A stretch of DNA of 64,000 nt, from positions 1 to 64,000 of the forward strand of contig JAVYIG010006354.1 of NCBI GenBank assembly GCA_035222895.1. Reading direction: 5' to 3'. Shown here one piece after another: positions 47,801-57,619 of the stretch. A program made the translations under genes and the position numbers. A model generated the notes under the pieces. That model had not been told where the DNA came from. It saw only the letters and a list, made by a program, of their open reading frames with translations, and ran no database searches. The DNA comes from Strongylocentrotus droebachiensis. Taxonomy: Eukaryota > Echinodermata > Echinoidea > Camarodonta > Strongylocentrotidae. How positions within the stretch are numbered: position 1 is the stretch's first letter; every line of letters starts with the position of its first letter.

Positions 47801-50083
47801 CTGGAAATCAAATCAGTAAAATTATAAAAAAGATGTTAAAACAGATGGGTAAACAGCAGATACACAAATAAGGTAAGACAGGTACACATATTGAAAAAGA
47901 CGGGTTGACATCACTTGGGAATCTCTTCATTCAACACAAACTAGACATGTGACCGGGCATGACAAAACCACCCAAAAAGTCACATGGTGTGATTTTCAGC
48001 TAGAGCTTAATAAAGGTGTGTTTGGTCAGAATGGTCAAATTTGAGATTTGACCATTTCCTGAAAAAACATGCCATCTTCTGTGTAATTTCAAAATTTGGA
48101 AGCCCCAAATGATGAACAGCGGTAATTTTACAGTGTTTTGTTGACCTATGTTTGTTTTGTTTGACCATGAGTTTGTTTTAGTCATCTGAATTTCTTTCCA
48201 ACTAGTCTCCCTATAATCACATGCGTTGTATGTTAACGTGCCCCTTCCCTTGTTCATAGACGCAGGTTATGTTCAGTGGAAAACACTCCGTCCCTCGGAT
48301 AGGACGTTAAATGGAGGCCCCGTGTAGAGAAGAGTCACTACCTTTGCACGTTAAGAACCCACTGCACTATTCGTATAAGAGTAGGGGGAAACCCCGGTGT
48401 ACTGGTCCACCTGCACACACCCCCAGTATAGTACGATAATACTCTGTAAAAGAGGTCTGTACTCAAAAAGGAAGAAGAAGAGATCAATGTATGATAAACC
48501 TACCTTCTCTTTGATATATGCCTGAAGTATTTCAGAGCAAAGGATGGACCTGAACCACCAGATACCTGCAACTGGAAAACGAGAAGTAATCACAACATTA
48601 GTAGGAAAAAACTTTCATTTGGTAATTATCTTCTTCAGTTTACATCTGCCTCCTTCGGGCTTGAAGATTCTTGTAGATGATTCATTCAGGTCACCATAAT
48701 TGTGCGACTACTGCTCCCACTATTACAATTTCTAATTGCTTCATTGCTAATATATATATACTACGTCTTACATATTATCCTATGACTGCCACTGGTGCTA
48801 CTATCGCTATCATTACTATAAAAAAAAAGTGATTGTGTCAAACAGTTTTTGAGCGTCAAGTAACGTCTGGCTGGAATGCTCCCCAGGGAGTGGAGATTGT
48901 GCATACATTGTGTGCGGGCAAGCGCTGAATCCAATGACCGGGGTAATAGTATATTTTGTAAAGCGCTTAGAGACATTTGTATTAAGCGCTATATAAAAAC
49001 TAAATATTATTATTAATACTAATAATAGTGGGTTCTTGTATAGCACTCATGTCTGTAGATTGGACACTCCTGGAGCTTGACAATTGTTATCCTGGCTTTA
49101 GCATGGCTGCCATTATGGCGCTCTAGCATTTCAAGGAATTGATTCCTGCTGGGTACCCATTGATCTCACTTGGTGGAGTATGGCAAATGTAGATTAATAT
49201 TTTGCCAAAGGACATTACTACCTTGGCGGGACTTGAACCATGTGATCCAAAGTCAGGTGAAATATCCACTAGACCATGGCACCACCATAAAGTTGTAGCA
49301 ATCTGTACAGGAGGGGAAGACAACCCCTTTCATTTCAAATCCTAGATCTATACATCGAGGGTTCTGTGACACAAAGACGTAACTCCATATTTTGCCAACA
49401 TAGGTATTGGATATCAAAATGTTCAGAAAAATGTGGGCTTTCCAGGAAACACAAAGACTTAACTCCACCCAACACCCCATTGAAGTCAATGGCTAGTGAA
49501 ACATAGACTTAACTCCTTAAGGCCCAAGTGCTCAGTGACACATAAACCACTTTTTCTCAAAATGGCCGAAATGGAGTTACGTCTTTGTGTCACCGACCTT
49601 TTTATGGAGTCTTACCTCTCCCCATGACTGTGGTGATGTAACTCTCCTCATAGACATGGAGATACTGCCCTGACCGTTGCCGTTCTGAGTGACGAGGTTA
49701 CCAGAGAAGCTAGCAGTGTCTGATGTATTCAACGGAGCGTCTAGAGACTGGTTAATGGACATACTCTTGATCTCTATAATGGGTACACCACTGAAGGGTT
49801 TGATATGAGAATAGAAGAAGGGGAAAGGAGAAGGGGTGAGAGAAGGGGTGAGAGAGAGGGATAGAGAGGGAGAGAGAGAGGGATAGAGAGGGAGAGAGAG
49901 AGAGATGGGGTGAGAAAGAGAAAGAGAGAGAGAGAGGGAGAGAAAGAGAGATAGGGTGAGAAAGAGAGAGAGAGAGAGAGAGACGGGGTGTGAGAGAGAG
50001 AGAGAAAGAGGGGTTTAGACGCAGACAGACAGAGAGGATGTGAGAGAAAGGTAGAGGAGAAGAACAGAGAGGGAGAACAAAGA

Positions 50084-50123
<40 letters not shown>

Positions 50124-50301
50124 GGAAAGAATAAATAATTCATTATGGAATTCAATTATTGATAAGTAAGCTCATTATTTGGGGAATATATAACCAAATA
50201 CTTCATTAATCCAACACATTCAACACAACAATTTATTATCTGGCTCTACCCAACAATTGGTTGCAAAGTAATTATCATGATGATGATGATGGTGATGATG
50301 T

Positions 50302-50372
<71 letters not shown>

Positions 50373-53076
50373 TGGTGGTGATGATGAGAAAGAGGCAGAG
50401 GAGGAGGAGAAGAAAAATAAGAGATAATAAGATGTGTAACTCACCTGTGGTCATCCTCATATCCTTCATAACGATCAAAGACATCGGTAGCATCAATTCC
50501 AACCAGGATCATTCCCTGAAACAAAACATATTACAGTCTGAGATTAATCCCAAATGGTCGTAATGCACCATTGGTAAACATAGTTAACCTGTTGGCTCCT
50601 GACCTATTCCATTCTTAAAGTCTTAACACATGAGCCAGCTGGTTCATGAAGGCGATTAAACAGTCAGGGGTACATGGGATGGCGTCTGGGTAACACTCAC
50701 TCTCTACCTTAGCACTGTGTATTAACATACATGTAGGACCATTGATGAGACAAGCCAATGGGATGTCTTTTCAATTTTTGTTGGTGGTAATGTTGTATTT
50801 TGTCATGAATCTGGTAATCATATTTATCTTTTAATTACATGAATCTGGGAATCATATTTATCTTTAATTACATATCTTCTTTAGGTCACCCACTTTAATA
50901 CAAGGGTCACTTCCTTTCTGTCTGCTACCTACGAAGCAACTTTTTATATTTTGTTTACCAATGTATACTGTATTTGTGTACCAATGTATACAATTCGTTT
51001 AATGTAACAATGTATAATCCTATGTATGTAAGTTATTTTTCAATTGCTTCAGTAAAATAAAATTGAATTGAAATTGAAATTGAAATCTTCTAAATGTAGT
51101 TTACTTCTCTTTCCTCACTTTCAATTGTTTTCATTTAGTATTTCAATAGATTAATCTTAATATATGACTAATATCATTAATCTTTATATTTTAATCTAGA
51201 AATCATTGTGATTAAAGTACATACCAACAACATTATCTTTGATCACATCATTTGTACATTGATCCTGACAAGATTCCTACTTACTCTTGGATTAGTGCTC
51301 TGCTGTAGCCTCCTCTCTTCTCTCTGTCTTTCAAGCCTCTCAAACTCATCTCGGATCTCTTGAGGGGTCCTGGTTCTCGGGACCAGGTCCCAATCTGCAT
51401 CCAGTCCCTTCTTACCATACACATCATAGATGGCCCTCTTGGTAGGGTCGTTCAGAACTACAGGAGGAGAGAATAGCTAGTTTGTAACTGGCTCTTTATA
51501 AATTGGGGGAAACATTCAGTTCAAGTTCATTTTTTTTAAACAAGTTTTTGCTTCTACTGATTTCTTTTTTCTTTACTTACCTGGTCATCTCTATTTATTT
51601 ACATATCCACTTATTCCCTCAAACTTGCATATATGGGGAAACTTTGCATATGGTAATGGAATAAGAAATAAAATTGAATTGATGTAAATGGGTACCTGGC
51701 AGGAATTAATTCCTTGAAATGCTAGAGCTCCGTAATAGCAGCACAGCTAAAGCCGGGGTAACAATTTCCAAATTTGTTAAGGCGCCTTGAGCATCTCTTG
51801 GGGGGGGGGGGGGATATGTGCGCATTATCAAAGGTTGCTATTATTATGATTATTATTAGAATTGGAATTTGGAATTTTCTTTTGTGTGTGCATGACCACA
51901 GTACGCCATACTGACAACCAATGTGACTGGCATACTGATCTCATAGACCTTTAGAAAGTTTGAGAAACTTGACATTGTTGATCTCATGAGCTGATGGTCT
52001 GTTGGGATGTTTTGTCCTGAAGGCTTCTAGCTCTAAAGACTATGTCTAACTTGACCGATGTCAACAAGGCTATCAGCACATAATTCTTGTGGACCCTCAT
52101 AAATGTCTTCATAACGTCAGCAAGACCGATGGCCAACCAGATGGATGGTCAAAGAGACTAACTTGTCATTCTCATTTCAATAACCACTCCAGCAAAGCAT
52201 AGAGAGTCAATGCTAATGCGTATTGACCTCTAGCGCGTTGCACTACGTGCTAATAGGCAGCAATTACACACATGAATAGTGAATACAGAAAGAAGAAAAT
52301 TAACTCTCAATTACCTCTCAATTAACATAAGAAAAAGAGGATCATGAGGGAACAATGGTCACCGATTAGGCATTGTTTTCTATATAGAGGGACAGTAGCT
52401 ACAGTGGGCCTTTAATATCTACCTGTGTAAGCCTGTTGAATATTATTAAAGATGTCCTCTGCTGCTACCTTGTCTTCATCCAGCCCATGTTTATCAGGAT
52501 GATACAGCATACACATACGCCTGTAAGCAGACTTCAGTTCATCCTGGTCAGCCTGCACATTGGAAACAATGGAAATTATTATTTATACAGTATGTAATAG
52601 GTCATCTTAGAATTCAGGCAAACTTAGCATTCAGAAGGTCTTGTACATTTTGATCTTTCGGTATGTGAACCTCCTCGCAATGCCAACGGCATGATTCTTT
52701 TAAATTCTATTACCTACCATGAGTTTTTAAAGGTAAATTTTTCATTTGGAATTTGGTGGAGTTAACTACCCAGAATTCTCTGAAACCAGCAATCTCTCAA
52801 TACCTTTAAAACTCACCTAAACTCTATTCTGTTAATCACACATCACACAAATCTACAGAGGCTCTCAGTCAGAGCATTTGACAAGTTGAAAATGTATATA
52901 AATTTTAAAAATTCATCATCATTGATATGTCATTATCATCATCAGGTCATCACCAACATCATCATCATCATCATCAATTCATTATCATCAAACATCATCA
53001 TCAATTCATCTTCATCATCATCATTAATTCATCATCATCATCAATTCACCATCATCATCATCATCATCATCATCAT

Positions 53077-53122
<46 letters not shown>

Positions 53123-53490
53123 ATGAAATTGTCAATGATCAATCATTCAGGAAATTGGAATCCAGGTAAAATGGCAGGTTACTCATTCATTTGCACACAC
53201 AAAATCGAAAATGGCTTGTGTCTTTATGACAAAATGAAGTGCTTCTTTGCTCACTATGAGTATGACTATGCAGAGCAAATGGTGGTTTCATAATCCGGCA
53301 ATATCGTGAAATAGGCCCCGCAACTTACCCGTCTTGTAATCGATTACAAATCAGTCTTCAGCCAACATTTTCATGACGGACAGCAATAAAAGGGAGATAA
53401 AAGTGAGTTAAAAAGCGGGTTGAAAGGGACTTATTTTTTAAATAATAATTAGGAGGGGGGGGGGGGGGGGTGGGGGGAGGCACGTAGCCA

Positions 53491-53523
<33 letters not shown>

Positions 53524-54688
53524 AAAAAAAATTAAAAGAGGAAAAATATTTAACTAAAAGATAAATTTAAAGAGAGGGGGGGAGGGGGGGGGGGGGGGAG
53601 GGCCCCCCCCCCCCCCAAAAAAAAAAAAAAAAAAAAAAAAAGATAAATTATAATATTTATTTTAAAAAAGGAAAATATTAACAATGGAAAAATATTTTTA
53701 AAAAAAAAATATTAAAAAGGTAAAATTTTAAAAAGGTAAATATTAAATAGGGTCTAAAAGATAAATTTAATCATTTGAATGTAACCCTTTTTAATCATTT
53801 GCTAGCTCTATTTATTAAACCTCAAAACATCCCTTAAATTATACTTTGGTGTAAGAAGCCCCACTACCGTGCTGTCCGTCTTGAAAATGCATAGGATGGG
53901 CCTTGTTCACGAGTATACAGTATAGTCGTGATACAGGCCCCATGTCCGTGTTGTAGAACATGCAACGCCTTGCGCGGGGCCTATATCACGAGTATAATAT
54001 AGCGAGTTGAATAGGAGACTCGCTAATATATACTCGTGATACAGGCCCCGCTGCTGTGTTGAATTGTGCGCGATGCCGTAGCGCGGGGCCTATATAACGA
54101 GTATATAAGTATAGTCGTGATACAGGCCCCGCTGCTGTGTTGAAGTGCGCGCGATGCCGTTGCGCGGGGCTTAGATCACGAGTATATATAGTGAGTTGGC
54201 TGAAGTTAGAAGCCTAGTATAAAATTATAATCGATTCAAAACAGTTGCGGGGCCTATATCACGAGTATGCCATAAACCTATGTCACAAAAAAATTACATC
54301 ACTTTATCGCCAGAAAAAATGTGTAGAATATTAATAGAGCAATGAACGCAAAAATGGATGCCACGGCATGCAGCAAGGCATGCCGCGCATGTACGCGTAG
54401 GCAGTCCAAGCGATGATGCGACTAGGCGGCCCCGGCTTGGACGGCAGCACGTTGGTGTCCGTCGTGGTCGCGACTGCAGACTGATCTCACTCACGTCACT
54501 CGTCATTTTGACTCTTTTCAACTCTTGCAGTAGCTAATTACTCCACTAATATCTGGACACCTTTCACACTCAAAGATTCACTTTTTATATTCATGAGACT
54601 TTAAGTGACTCACCTCTCTCCTGACGTTGAGAATTGCATAATAATCATCAGACGATGATTGCTCTAAATCTTCAGTGGGCGCTGCCAT
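38851..54688 (-). CDS. DNAJC11: DNAJC11, mitochondrial J-domain protein with C-terminal DUF3395, 15 coding exons
   Basis: Minus-strand exons: 54688-54614, 52552-52423, 51457-51285, 50515-50445, 49790-49616, 48565-48504, 47800-47733, 47089-46965, 45835-45753, 44814-44698, 43419-43264, 42666-42597, 41497-41288, 39922-39793, 38873-38851. The total is 1668 nt, 555 aa (human 559), with all phases agreeing. The J domain covers residues about 15-80 with the HPD triad at 43-45, which stimulates Hsp70 ATPase. A beta-rich middle region follows ([16 protein letters not shown] from exon 5; [14 protein letters not shown] and VVRDTK from exon 8). A hydrophobic stretch lies at 381-402, then a charged helix at 405-450 and DUF3395, with [24 protein letters not shown] and LPGFYDPC. 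The C terminus SHKVDPS matches human SHRIDTDG in position. DNAJC11 belongs to the mitochondrial intermembrane bridging complex and supports cristae with MICOS. The last coding exon has only 7 sense codons. Exon 14 has a duplicated donor, and a partial exon 13 copy sits in intron 12. Confidence 0.97.
39302..39474. mobile_element. MITE family B copy with TA duplication
   Basis: CAGTCAAACCTG at the left and CGGTTTCACTG at the right, flanked by TA. It lies in DNAJC11 intron 14. A further short fragment ('agaccactttttgtgtttccttgggcggtc') is at 39108-39158. Confidence 0.85.
39585..39700 (-). repeat. degenerate CCTAAC-rich repeat (family T), inverted
   Basis: 'tcctacactaaccaaa..ccaacacaatacctaaccttaaccctaaacc..accctaaccctac' is the reverse complement of text at 28300-28390 and resembles 45905-46245. 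Confidence 0.6.
39731..39816 (-). repeat. 43-bp tandem duplication of the DNAJC11 exon 14 end and its donor
   Basis: The units 39731-39773 and 39774-39816 differ at only a few bases. Each contains, on the minus strand, AACAGCTTAGGATACCAAGG followed by CAAT and the donor GTAAGTAAC. The upstream donor (39792) gives the conserved C terminus. Use of the second would add 43 nt and reach a stop within three codons. Confidence 0.95.
39958..40446 (-). repeat. SINE family S1 copy, split by a hAT-like insertion
   Basis: Read on the minus strand: tRNA-Gln-like head at about 40446-40380, body ATTAATCTACATTTGCCACAC, 'tccttgaaatgctagaccgccataatggcagccatgctaaagc', then after the insertion 'cagggtaataatgtcgagcgccaggagtgtcaag..' to a tail near 39958. 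It closely matches 49283-49012. Confidence 0.85.
40034..40254. mobile_element. 205-bp hAT-like element with C/G homopolymer ends and 8-bp duplication GCTTTAGC
   Basis: The element 40042-40246 is bracketed by GCTTTAGC at 40034-40041 and 40247-40254. The ends are CCCGCC followed by a C run and ACTC, and GAGT followed by a G run and CGGG, an inverted pair. It splits SINE S1 at the octamer, so the insertion is younger than the SINE. It lies in DNAJC11 intron 13. Confidence 0.9.
40780..40940 (+). repeat. dispersed repeat R1, left-half fragment
   Basis: Matches 2865-3010 and 3945-4030 ('aaacaaaacttacactgaatgttcaagattacaaat' and 'atgagcatagaaaga'). Confidence 0.8.
41451..41519 (-). repeat. DNAJC11 exon 13 edge, source copy of a local duplication
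   Basis: 'gtctcaaact(c)tgtgatccgtct(a)accatctcttccatcagcct' and the following intronic 'acaaacaaaaagaagtct' recur at 41843-41911. Downstream text at about 41690-41832 ('caactgataat..gacaacattttc', 'ccctaatccaaataattag') recurs at 41910-42040. The duplicated block is therefore about 390 bp once the inserted hairpin is counted. Confidence 0.85.
41563..41687. mobile_element. 125-bp foldback element (CAGTAG...CTACTG)
   Basis: The left arm 41563-41620 and right arm 41630-41687 are near-perfect inverses with a loop of only about 10 nt; CAGTAGG and CCTACTG are at the tips. TA precedes the left tip and CA follows the right one, so a TA target with one change is possible, hinting at Tc1/mariner ancestry. 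It sits inside the first copy of the duplicated exon 13 block and is absent from the second, so it inserted after the duplication. Confidence 0.9.
41843..41911 (-). pseudogene. partial duplicate of DNAJC11 exon 13 in intron 12
   Basis: This copies the first roughly 47 coding bases of exon 13 ([14 protein letters not shown] region) and the intron before it. The acceptor AG of the source (GTAG|GTGAGG) reads GTAG|TTCAGG here, so an acceptor-like site remains, but the rest of the exon and a donor are missing. It is unlikely to be spliced in productively. Confidence 0.75.
42335..42550 (+). repeat. dispersed repeat R1, right-half fragment
   Basis: Nearly the same as 38325-38545, including 'gatgatcaaccttttctg(g/a)tcgattccaca'. 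It lies 50 bp from DNAJC11 exon 12. Confidence 0.8.
45905..46245 (+). repeat. degenerate TTAGGG-like block (family T)
   Basis: Many near-telomeric words (TAGGGTTAGG, GGTTTAGGGTTAG, GGTTAGGGTTAG) are mixed with diverged copies over 340 bp in DNAJC11 intron 8. There is no pure telomeric array. Confidence 0.75.
47110..47380. repeat. ATC/ATG trinucleotide microsatellite in DNAJC11 intron 7
   Basis: CAT/ATC repeats with CGT and CAC variants begin about 20 bp from exon 8. Reading frames rich in Asp or Ser are artefacts. Confidence 0.92.
48830..49010 (-). repeat. dispersed repeat R2 copy
   Basis: Reverse complement of 18531-18715 ('tttttgagcgtcaagtaacg', 'aatgctccccagggagtggaga', 'aatgaccggggtaatagtat'). 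It ends in 'gcgctatataaaaactaaatattattatt'. Confidence 0.8.
49012..49283 (-). repeat. tRNA-Gln-derived SINE, family S1, complete uninterrupted copy
   Basis: On the minus strand the head GGTGCCATGGTCTAGTGGAT..ACTTTGGATC..GGTTCAAGTCC has both Pol III boxes and a TTG anticodon. The family body and 'catgagtgctatacaagaacccactattatta' tail follow. It abuts R2 directly. Confidence 0.88.
49815..50125. repeat. GA-rich microsatellite in DNAJC11 intron 4
   Basis: GAGAGG and GAGA runs over about 300 bp. Confidence 0.93.
50274..50395. repeat. ATG trinucleotide microsatellite
   Basis: Almost pure GAT/ATG repeat, about 50 bp from DNAJC11 exon 4. Confidence 0.95.
51690..51862 (+). repeat. SINE family S1, 3' part
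   Basis: 'aaatgggtacctggcaggaattaattccttgaaatgctagag..cacagctaaagccggggtaac' followed by 'aaggcgccttgagcatctc', a G run and an ATT tail. Confidence 0.8.
52300..52412. mobile_element. MITE family C, right part
   Basis: 'ctctcaattaacataagaaaaag(a/g)ggatcat', 'gcattgttttctatatagagg' and the end CAGTGGGCCTTTAA match 31433-31627. It ends about 10 bp from DNAJC11 exon 2 (52423). Confidence 0.8.
52915..53122. repeat. CAT/ATC trinucleotide microsatellite in DNAJC11 intron 1
   Basis: Imperfect then pure CAT repeats. The 135-codon frame across them is an artefact. Confidence 0.93.
53297..54271. mobile_element. 975-bp TIR element with repeated internal palindromes, DNAJC11 intron 1
   Basis: The left end GGCAATATCGTGAAATAGGCCCCGCAACT pairs with the right end AGTTGCGGGGCCTATATCACGAGTATGCC, and ATCGATTAC/ATAATCGATT lies just inside each. 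The inner right half has about three repeats of 'cgtgatacaggcccc..ctgtgttg..gcgcggggcctatat(c/a)acgagtata', each a stem in itself. The left-centre (53453-53640) is a block of G, C and A homopolymers, possibly poorly assembled. No protein is encoded. Confidence 0.85.
54275..54530. other. GC-rich block inside DNAJC11 intron 1, function unknown
   Basis: Between the TIR element and exon 1 lies a block of about 200 bp with a much higher GC and CpG content than its surroundings (about 54350-54500), containing CGCGCATGTACGCG and GGCGGCCCCGGCTTGG. A 75-codon frame (54521-54294, minus) and a shorter plus frame run through it, but neither resembles a known protein. It may be a CpG-rich promoter-proximal element of DNAJC11. 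Confidence 0.4.
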
Positions 54689-54784
54689 TTTGAATTCTTT
54701 TTTTCTCTCGATAGGCCTAGCGCCATCTATCGATCTCACAACCGCAGCTCAGCTTTACTTTACTTTAAAAAGTTTTCCCTGGGT

Positions 54785-55179
54785 GACGGTGGTGGTGATG
54801 GTTGTTGTTGTTGTTGTTGTCCCTGTTCTTTTCCCTTTTCTGCCTTCTTCTTTTTCTTCTCTTCTTCTTATTCTTCTTCTTTTTCTTCCTCTTCTACCCT
54901 CTTTTCTTTTTCTTCTTTTTCTTTCTTCTTCTTCTTTTTATCATCGTTTCCTCTCTTTTTTTTCATTCCTTATCTTTTTCTTCCTCTTCTTCCCTTTTCT
55001 TTTTCTTCTTTTCTTTCTTCTTCTTCTTCTTTTTATCATCGTTTCCTCTTCTTTTTTTCATTCCTTATCTTTTTCTTCCTCTTCTTCTTATTTTTCTTCT
55101 TCTTCTTCTTCTTCTTCTTCTTCTTCTTCTTCCTCTTCCTCTTCTTCTTCTTCTTCTTCTTCTTCTTCTTCTTCTTCTT

Positions 55180-55210
<31 letters not shown>

Positions 55211-55346
55211 GTCTTCTTCTTTTTCTTCCTCTTCTTCCCTCTTTTCTTTTTCTTCTTTTTCTTTCTTCTTCTTCTTCTTCTTTTTATCATCGTTCCCTCT
55301 TCTTTTTATCATTCCTTATCTTTTTCTTCTTCTTCTTCTTCTTCTT

Positions 55347-55377
<31 letters not shown>

Positions 55378-55395
55378 ATCTTCTTCTCCTAAGTT
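54785..55395. repeat. CTT-rich microsatellite upstream of DNAJC11
   Basis: Long TTC/CTT arrays with internal duplication: a roughly 110-bp block, 'tctttttcttcctcttcttccc..tttttatcatcgtttcctctt', recurs three times. Frames encoding poly-Ser, Leu or Lys are artefacts. Confidence 0.95.
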
Positions 55396-56235
55396 CCTCT
55401 TCTTCTTTTTCTTTTCTAGTTACATTCTTAAGAGTAAAATACTTTAATTTGAAAACACTCGAAATAATGAGAATAATAATAATAATAAAGATAATAATTG
55501 GAAGGATGGTGCATGATGGCTAAAAAAAAGCGCCACGATTTAGCATCCCCTATATAATTTTAACTTTGTATTTTATTCTTATCTATATTTATGATTTTTG
55601 TTGTTGTTGGTCTCATTATATCAATATTCTTTCTTCCCGTTTCTTTCTCGTAGGATTTTCTTTTTTCTCCCTCTCTTTTTAGCTCCAAAGAATTTCCGTA
55701 ATTTCCATGGAAAGCAATTATTCCTGTCATGCAGTCTTTTCGTCAAGTCTATAGCCTGTACGTTAATTTCTTGAAAAAAGAATAGGTCAATACTTTAAAT
55801 GACTAAAATCTGGAGCCATGATAAACTTCAACTACCCAGCCTTCCAAGTTTCTGAAAACGAAGAGTTGGGGTAAACGGTTTCATTACACTTGCTGTCAGG
55901 CTCATGCTCTGCCCCCCCCCCCCCATTCCGCCTTCATGCATATCCTCATTCTGTTTGAAAGGGTTTCCTTTTTGTTTGTACATAATAAGATTGTATTCTT
56001 CTAGGGCGGCGATTTCTTTTCATGACCGGGGGGGGGGGGGGGGACGAAATACGAGGGACGAGGGAGCAGTGGCATAATGGGCAAAAACATTTGCGGGGGG
56101 GGGGGGCAGAACAAATCCGCATCACCACCACTCTTACACGTTACGCAGGCCCTGGGAAGAGTGGGGGGTGGGGGGGGGGTTAAAGTATTTACGATCAGGT
56201 AGAGCAAAGCAAAGCAAAGTGGAGCGTACATTGGC

Positions 56236-56660
56236 GTGGGGTCCAGGGGCAAAGCCCCGGCGGGTGTCAAGGGGCGGAGCCTAATGAAGCTCAGGGGTTT
56301 TATGCATTTATTAAGGTCAGATGACTGAGATGAGAATCTTGGGGGCGGAGCCCTCGGAAGATCAGGGGTTTTAGGCATTTAATTACGGTCAGATGAGTTT
56401 GATACCTTATTTGTGACACTGGCATGCAGGTCACTTATTGGGGTGGGGTCCAGGGGGCGGAGCCCCCAGAAGTTTTAGGCATTAAACGGGGCATTAAATT
56501 ACGATCAGATGACCATCAAGGGGCCGCCTTAAGGCCCTTGGTGGGGTCCAGGGAGCAGAGCCCTTGGAAGCTCAGGCGTTTTAGGCATCTAATTTCGGTC
56601 AGATGACCATAAAGGGGCCGGCTTAGGGCCCTTGGTGGGGTCCAGGGGCCAGGGCATCCG
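56236..56660 (+). repeat. GC-rich minisatellite, about four to five units near 100 bp
   Basis: Units follow the pattern 'gtggggtccagggg(g)cggagccc..gga(a)g..tcaggggttttaggcattta-att(a)cggtcagatga(ccat-aaggggccg)'. Starts are near 56236, 56335, 56441, 56540 and 56635. The units differ by small indels. Its base composition contrasts sharply with the AT-rich flanks. Confidence 0.8.
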
Positions 56661-57619
56661 GAAAAATCATGCCACTTTGTAGATCACTGGTATATGGTAT
56701 CGAATTAGAAATAAACCACGTTTGAATTTTATTTGGGGGGAACTGCCCCCAAAGCCCCCCCCCCCCCGCCCCCATCAGTACGCAAATGCGAGGGAGCATA
56801 GTGAATGAGAGGGGTGAAGATGACGGAAGTGACTATACCGTCTCACAGGTTTTTGAAGTTTTGTTGTATTAAAAAAATCACATTCCTTAGCAAAATTATA
56901 GTATAAACGTTAGCAATATACTTTTGTTCACCCTTCAATTCTCTCGGTATTTACTTGTACATTTTGAAGGATATTATGCGAGGGAGCGTATAGCTACCGA
57001 GTGAGAAGATTTTTGCATTTTTATTTGTTTAAACGCTGCACCCTTGGGTCCTCCAGAGCTTAAAAGTGTGTTGCAGTCTTCAGTCAGTATTTGCTATACA
57101 TTTTTGGGGACACTTTTTCAAATTTTGAGGGGGGACGATCCCTCCTAAAAAAAAAAAAAAAAAAAAAATCGAGGGGGGGGGGGGGGGACGTGCCCCCCCT
57201 TCCCCCCGTGATCGTGGACGCAACATGACCAGCCCCTTCTCTTGGATCGATGCCCCACGGTCTAGTATCCCAGGGTTTTTTGGTAACATTTAGGTTCTTT
57301 ATTTCCAAACGATATCGAGTATTTCCTCAGTGAACAATTGAAGAAGTTTGGTTACAATGCACAAAAGGTCCTCCAACATTCAAAACTTCAATTTACTTTC
57401 CACTATGCAAAAGGCTTGTTTCTGTAATGTTTACACAACGTCGGATATAAACGGAGAAGCCTTTGCTGGGATTCTTCACAAACAAATAGACCGCAAAGGA
57501 ACTTTTTTGTTTCGTTTTCCCTTCCCATTCAGCCTTCGTTTACAAACGTCAACAATAGGCATTGAGTCAATCAAATGTTATGCGGAATGACCCTAAAGCT
57601 TTCCCATTGTTTTCAATTG

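Larger units (their letters stand above)
54689..57600. other. intergenic region between DNAJC11 and a putative + strand first exon
   Basis: It holds the DNAJC11 5' flank, the CTT microsatellite, several G or C homopolymers (55911-55924, 56029-56043, 56096-56107, 56756-56767, 57171-57187) and the minisatellite at 56236-56660. No coding exon was recognised. Confidence 0.65.

Noticed and set aside
53124-53293. coding exon with [21 protein letters not shown] text
   Set aside because: It continues from a microsatellite frame, lacks splice sites with matching phase in DNAJC11, and has no recognised similarity.
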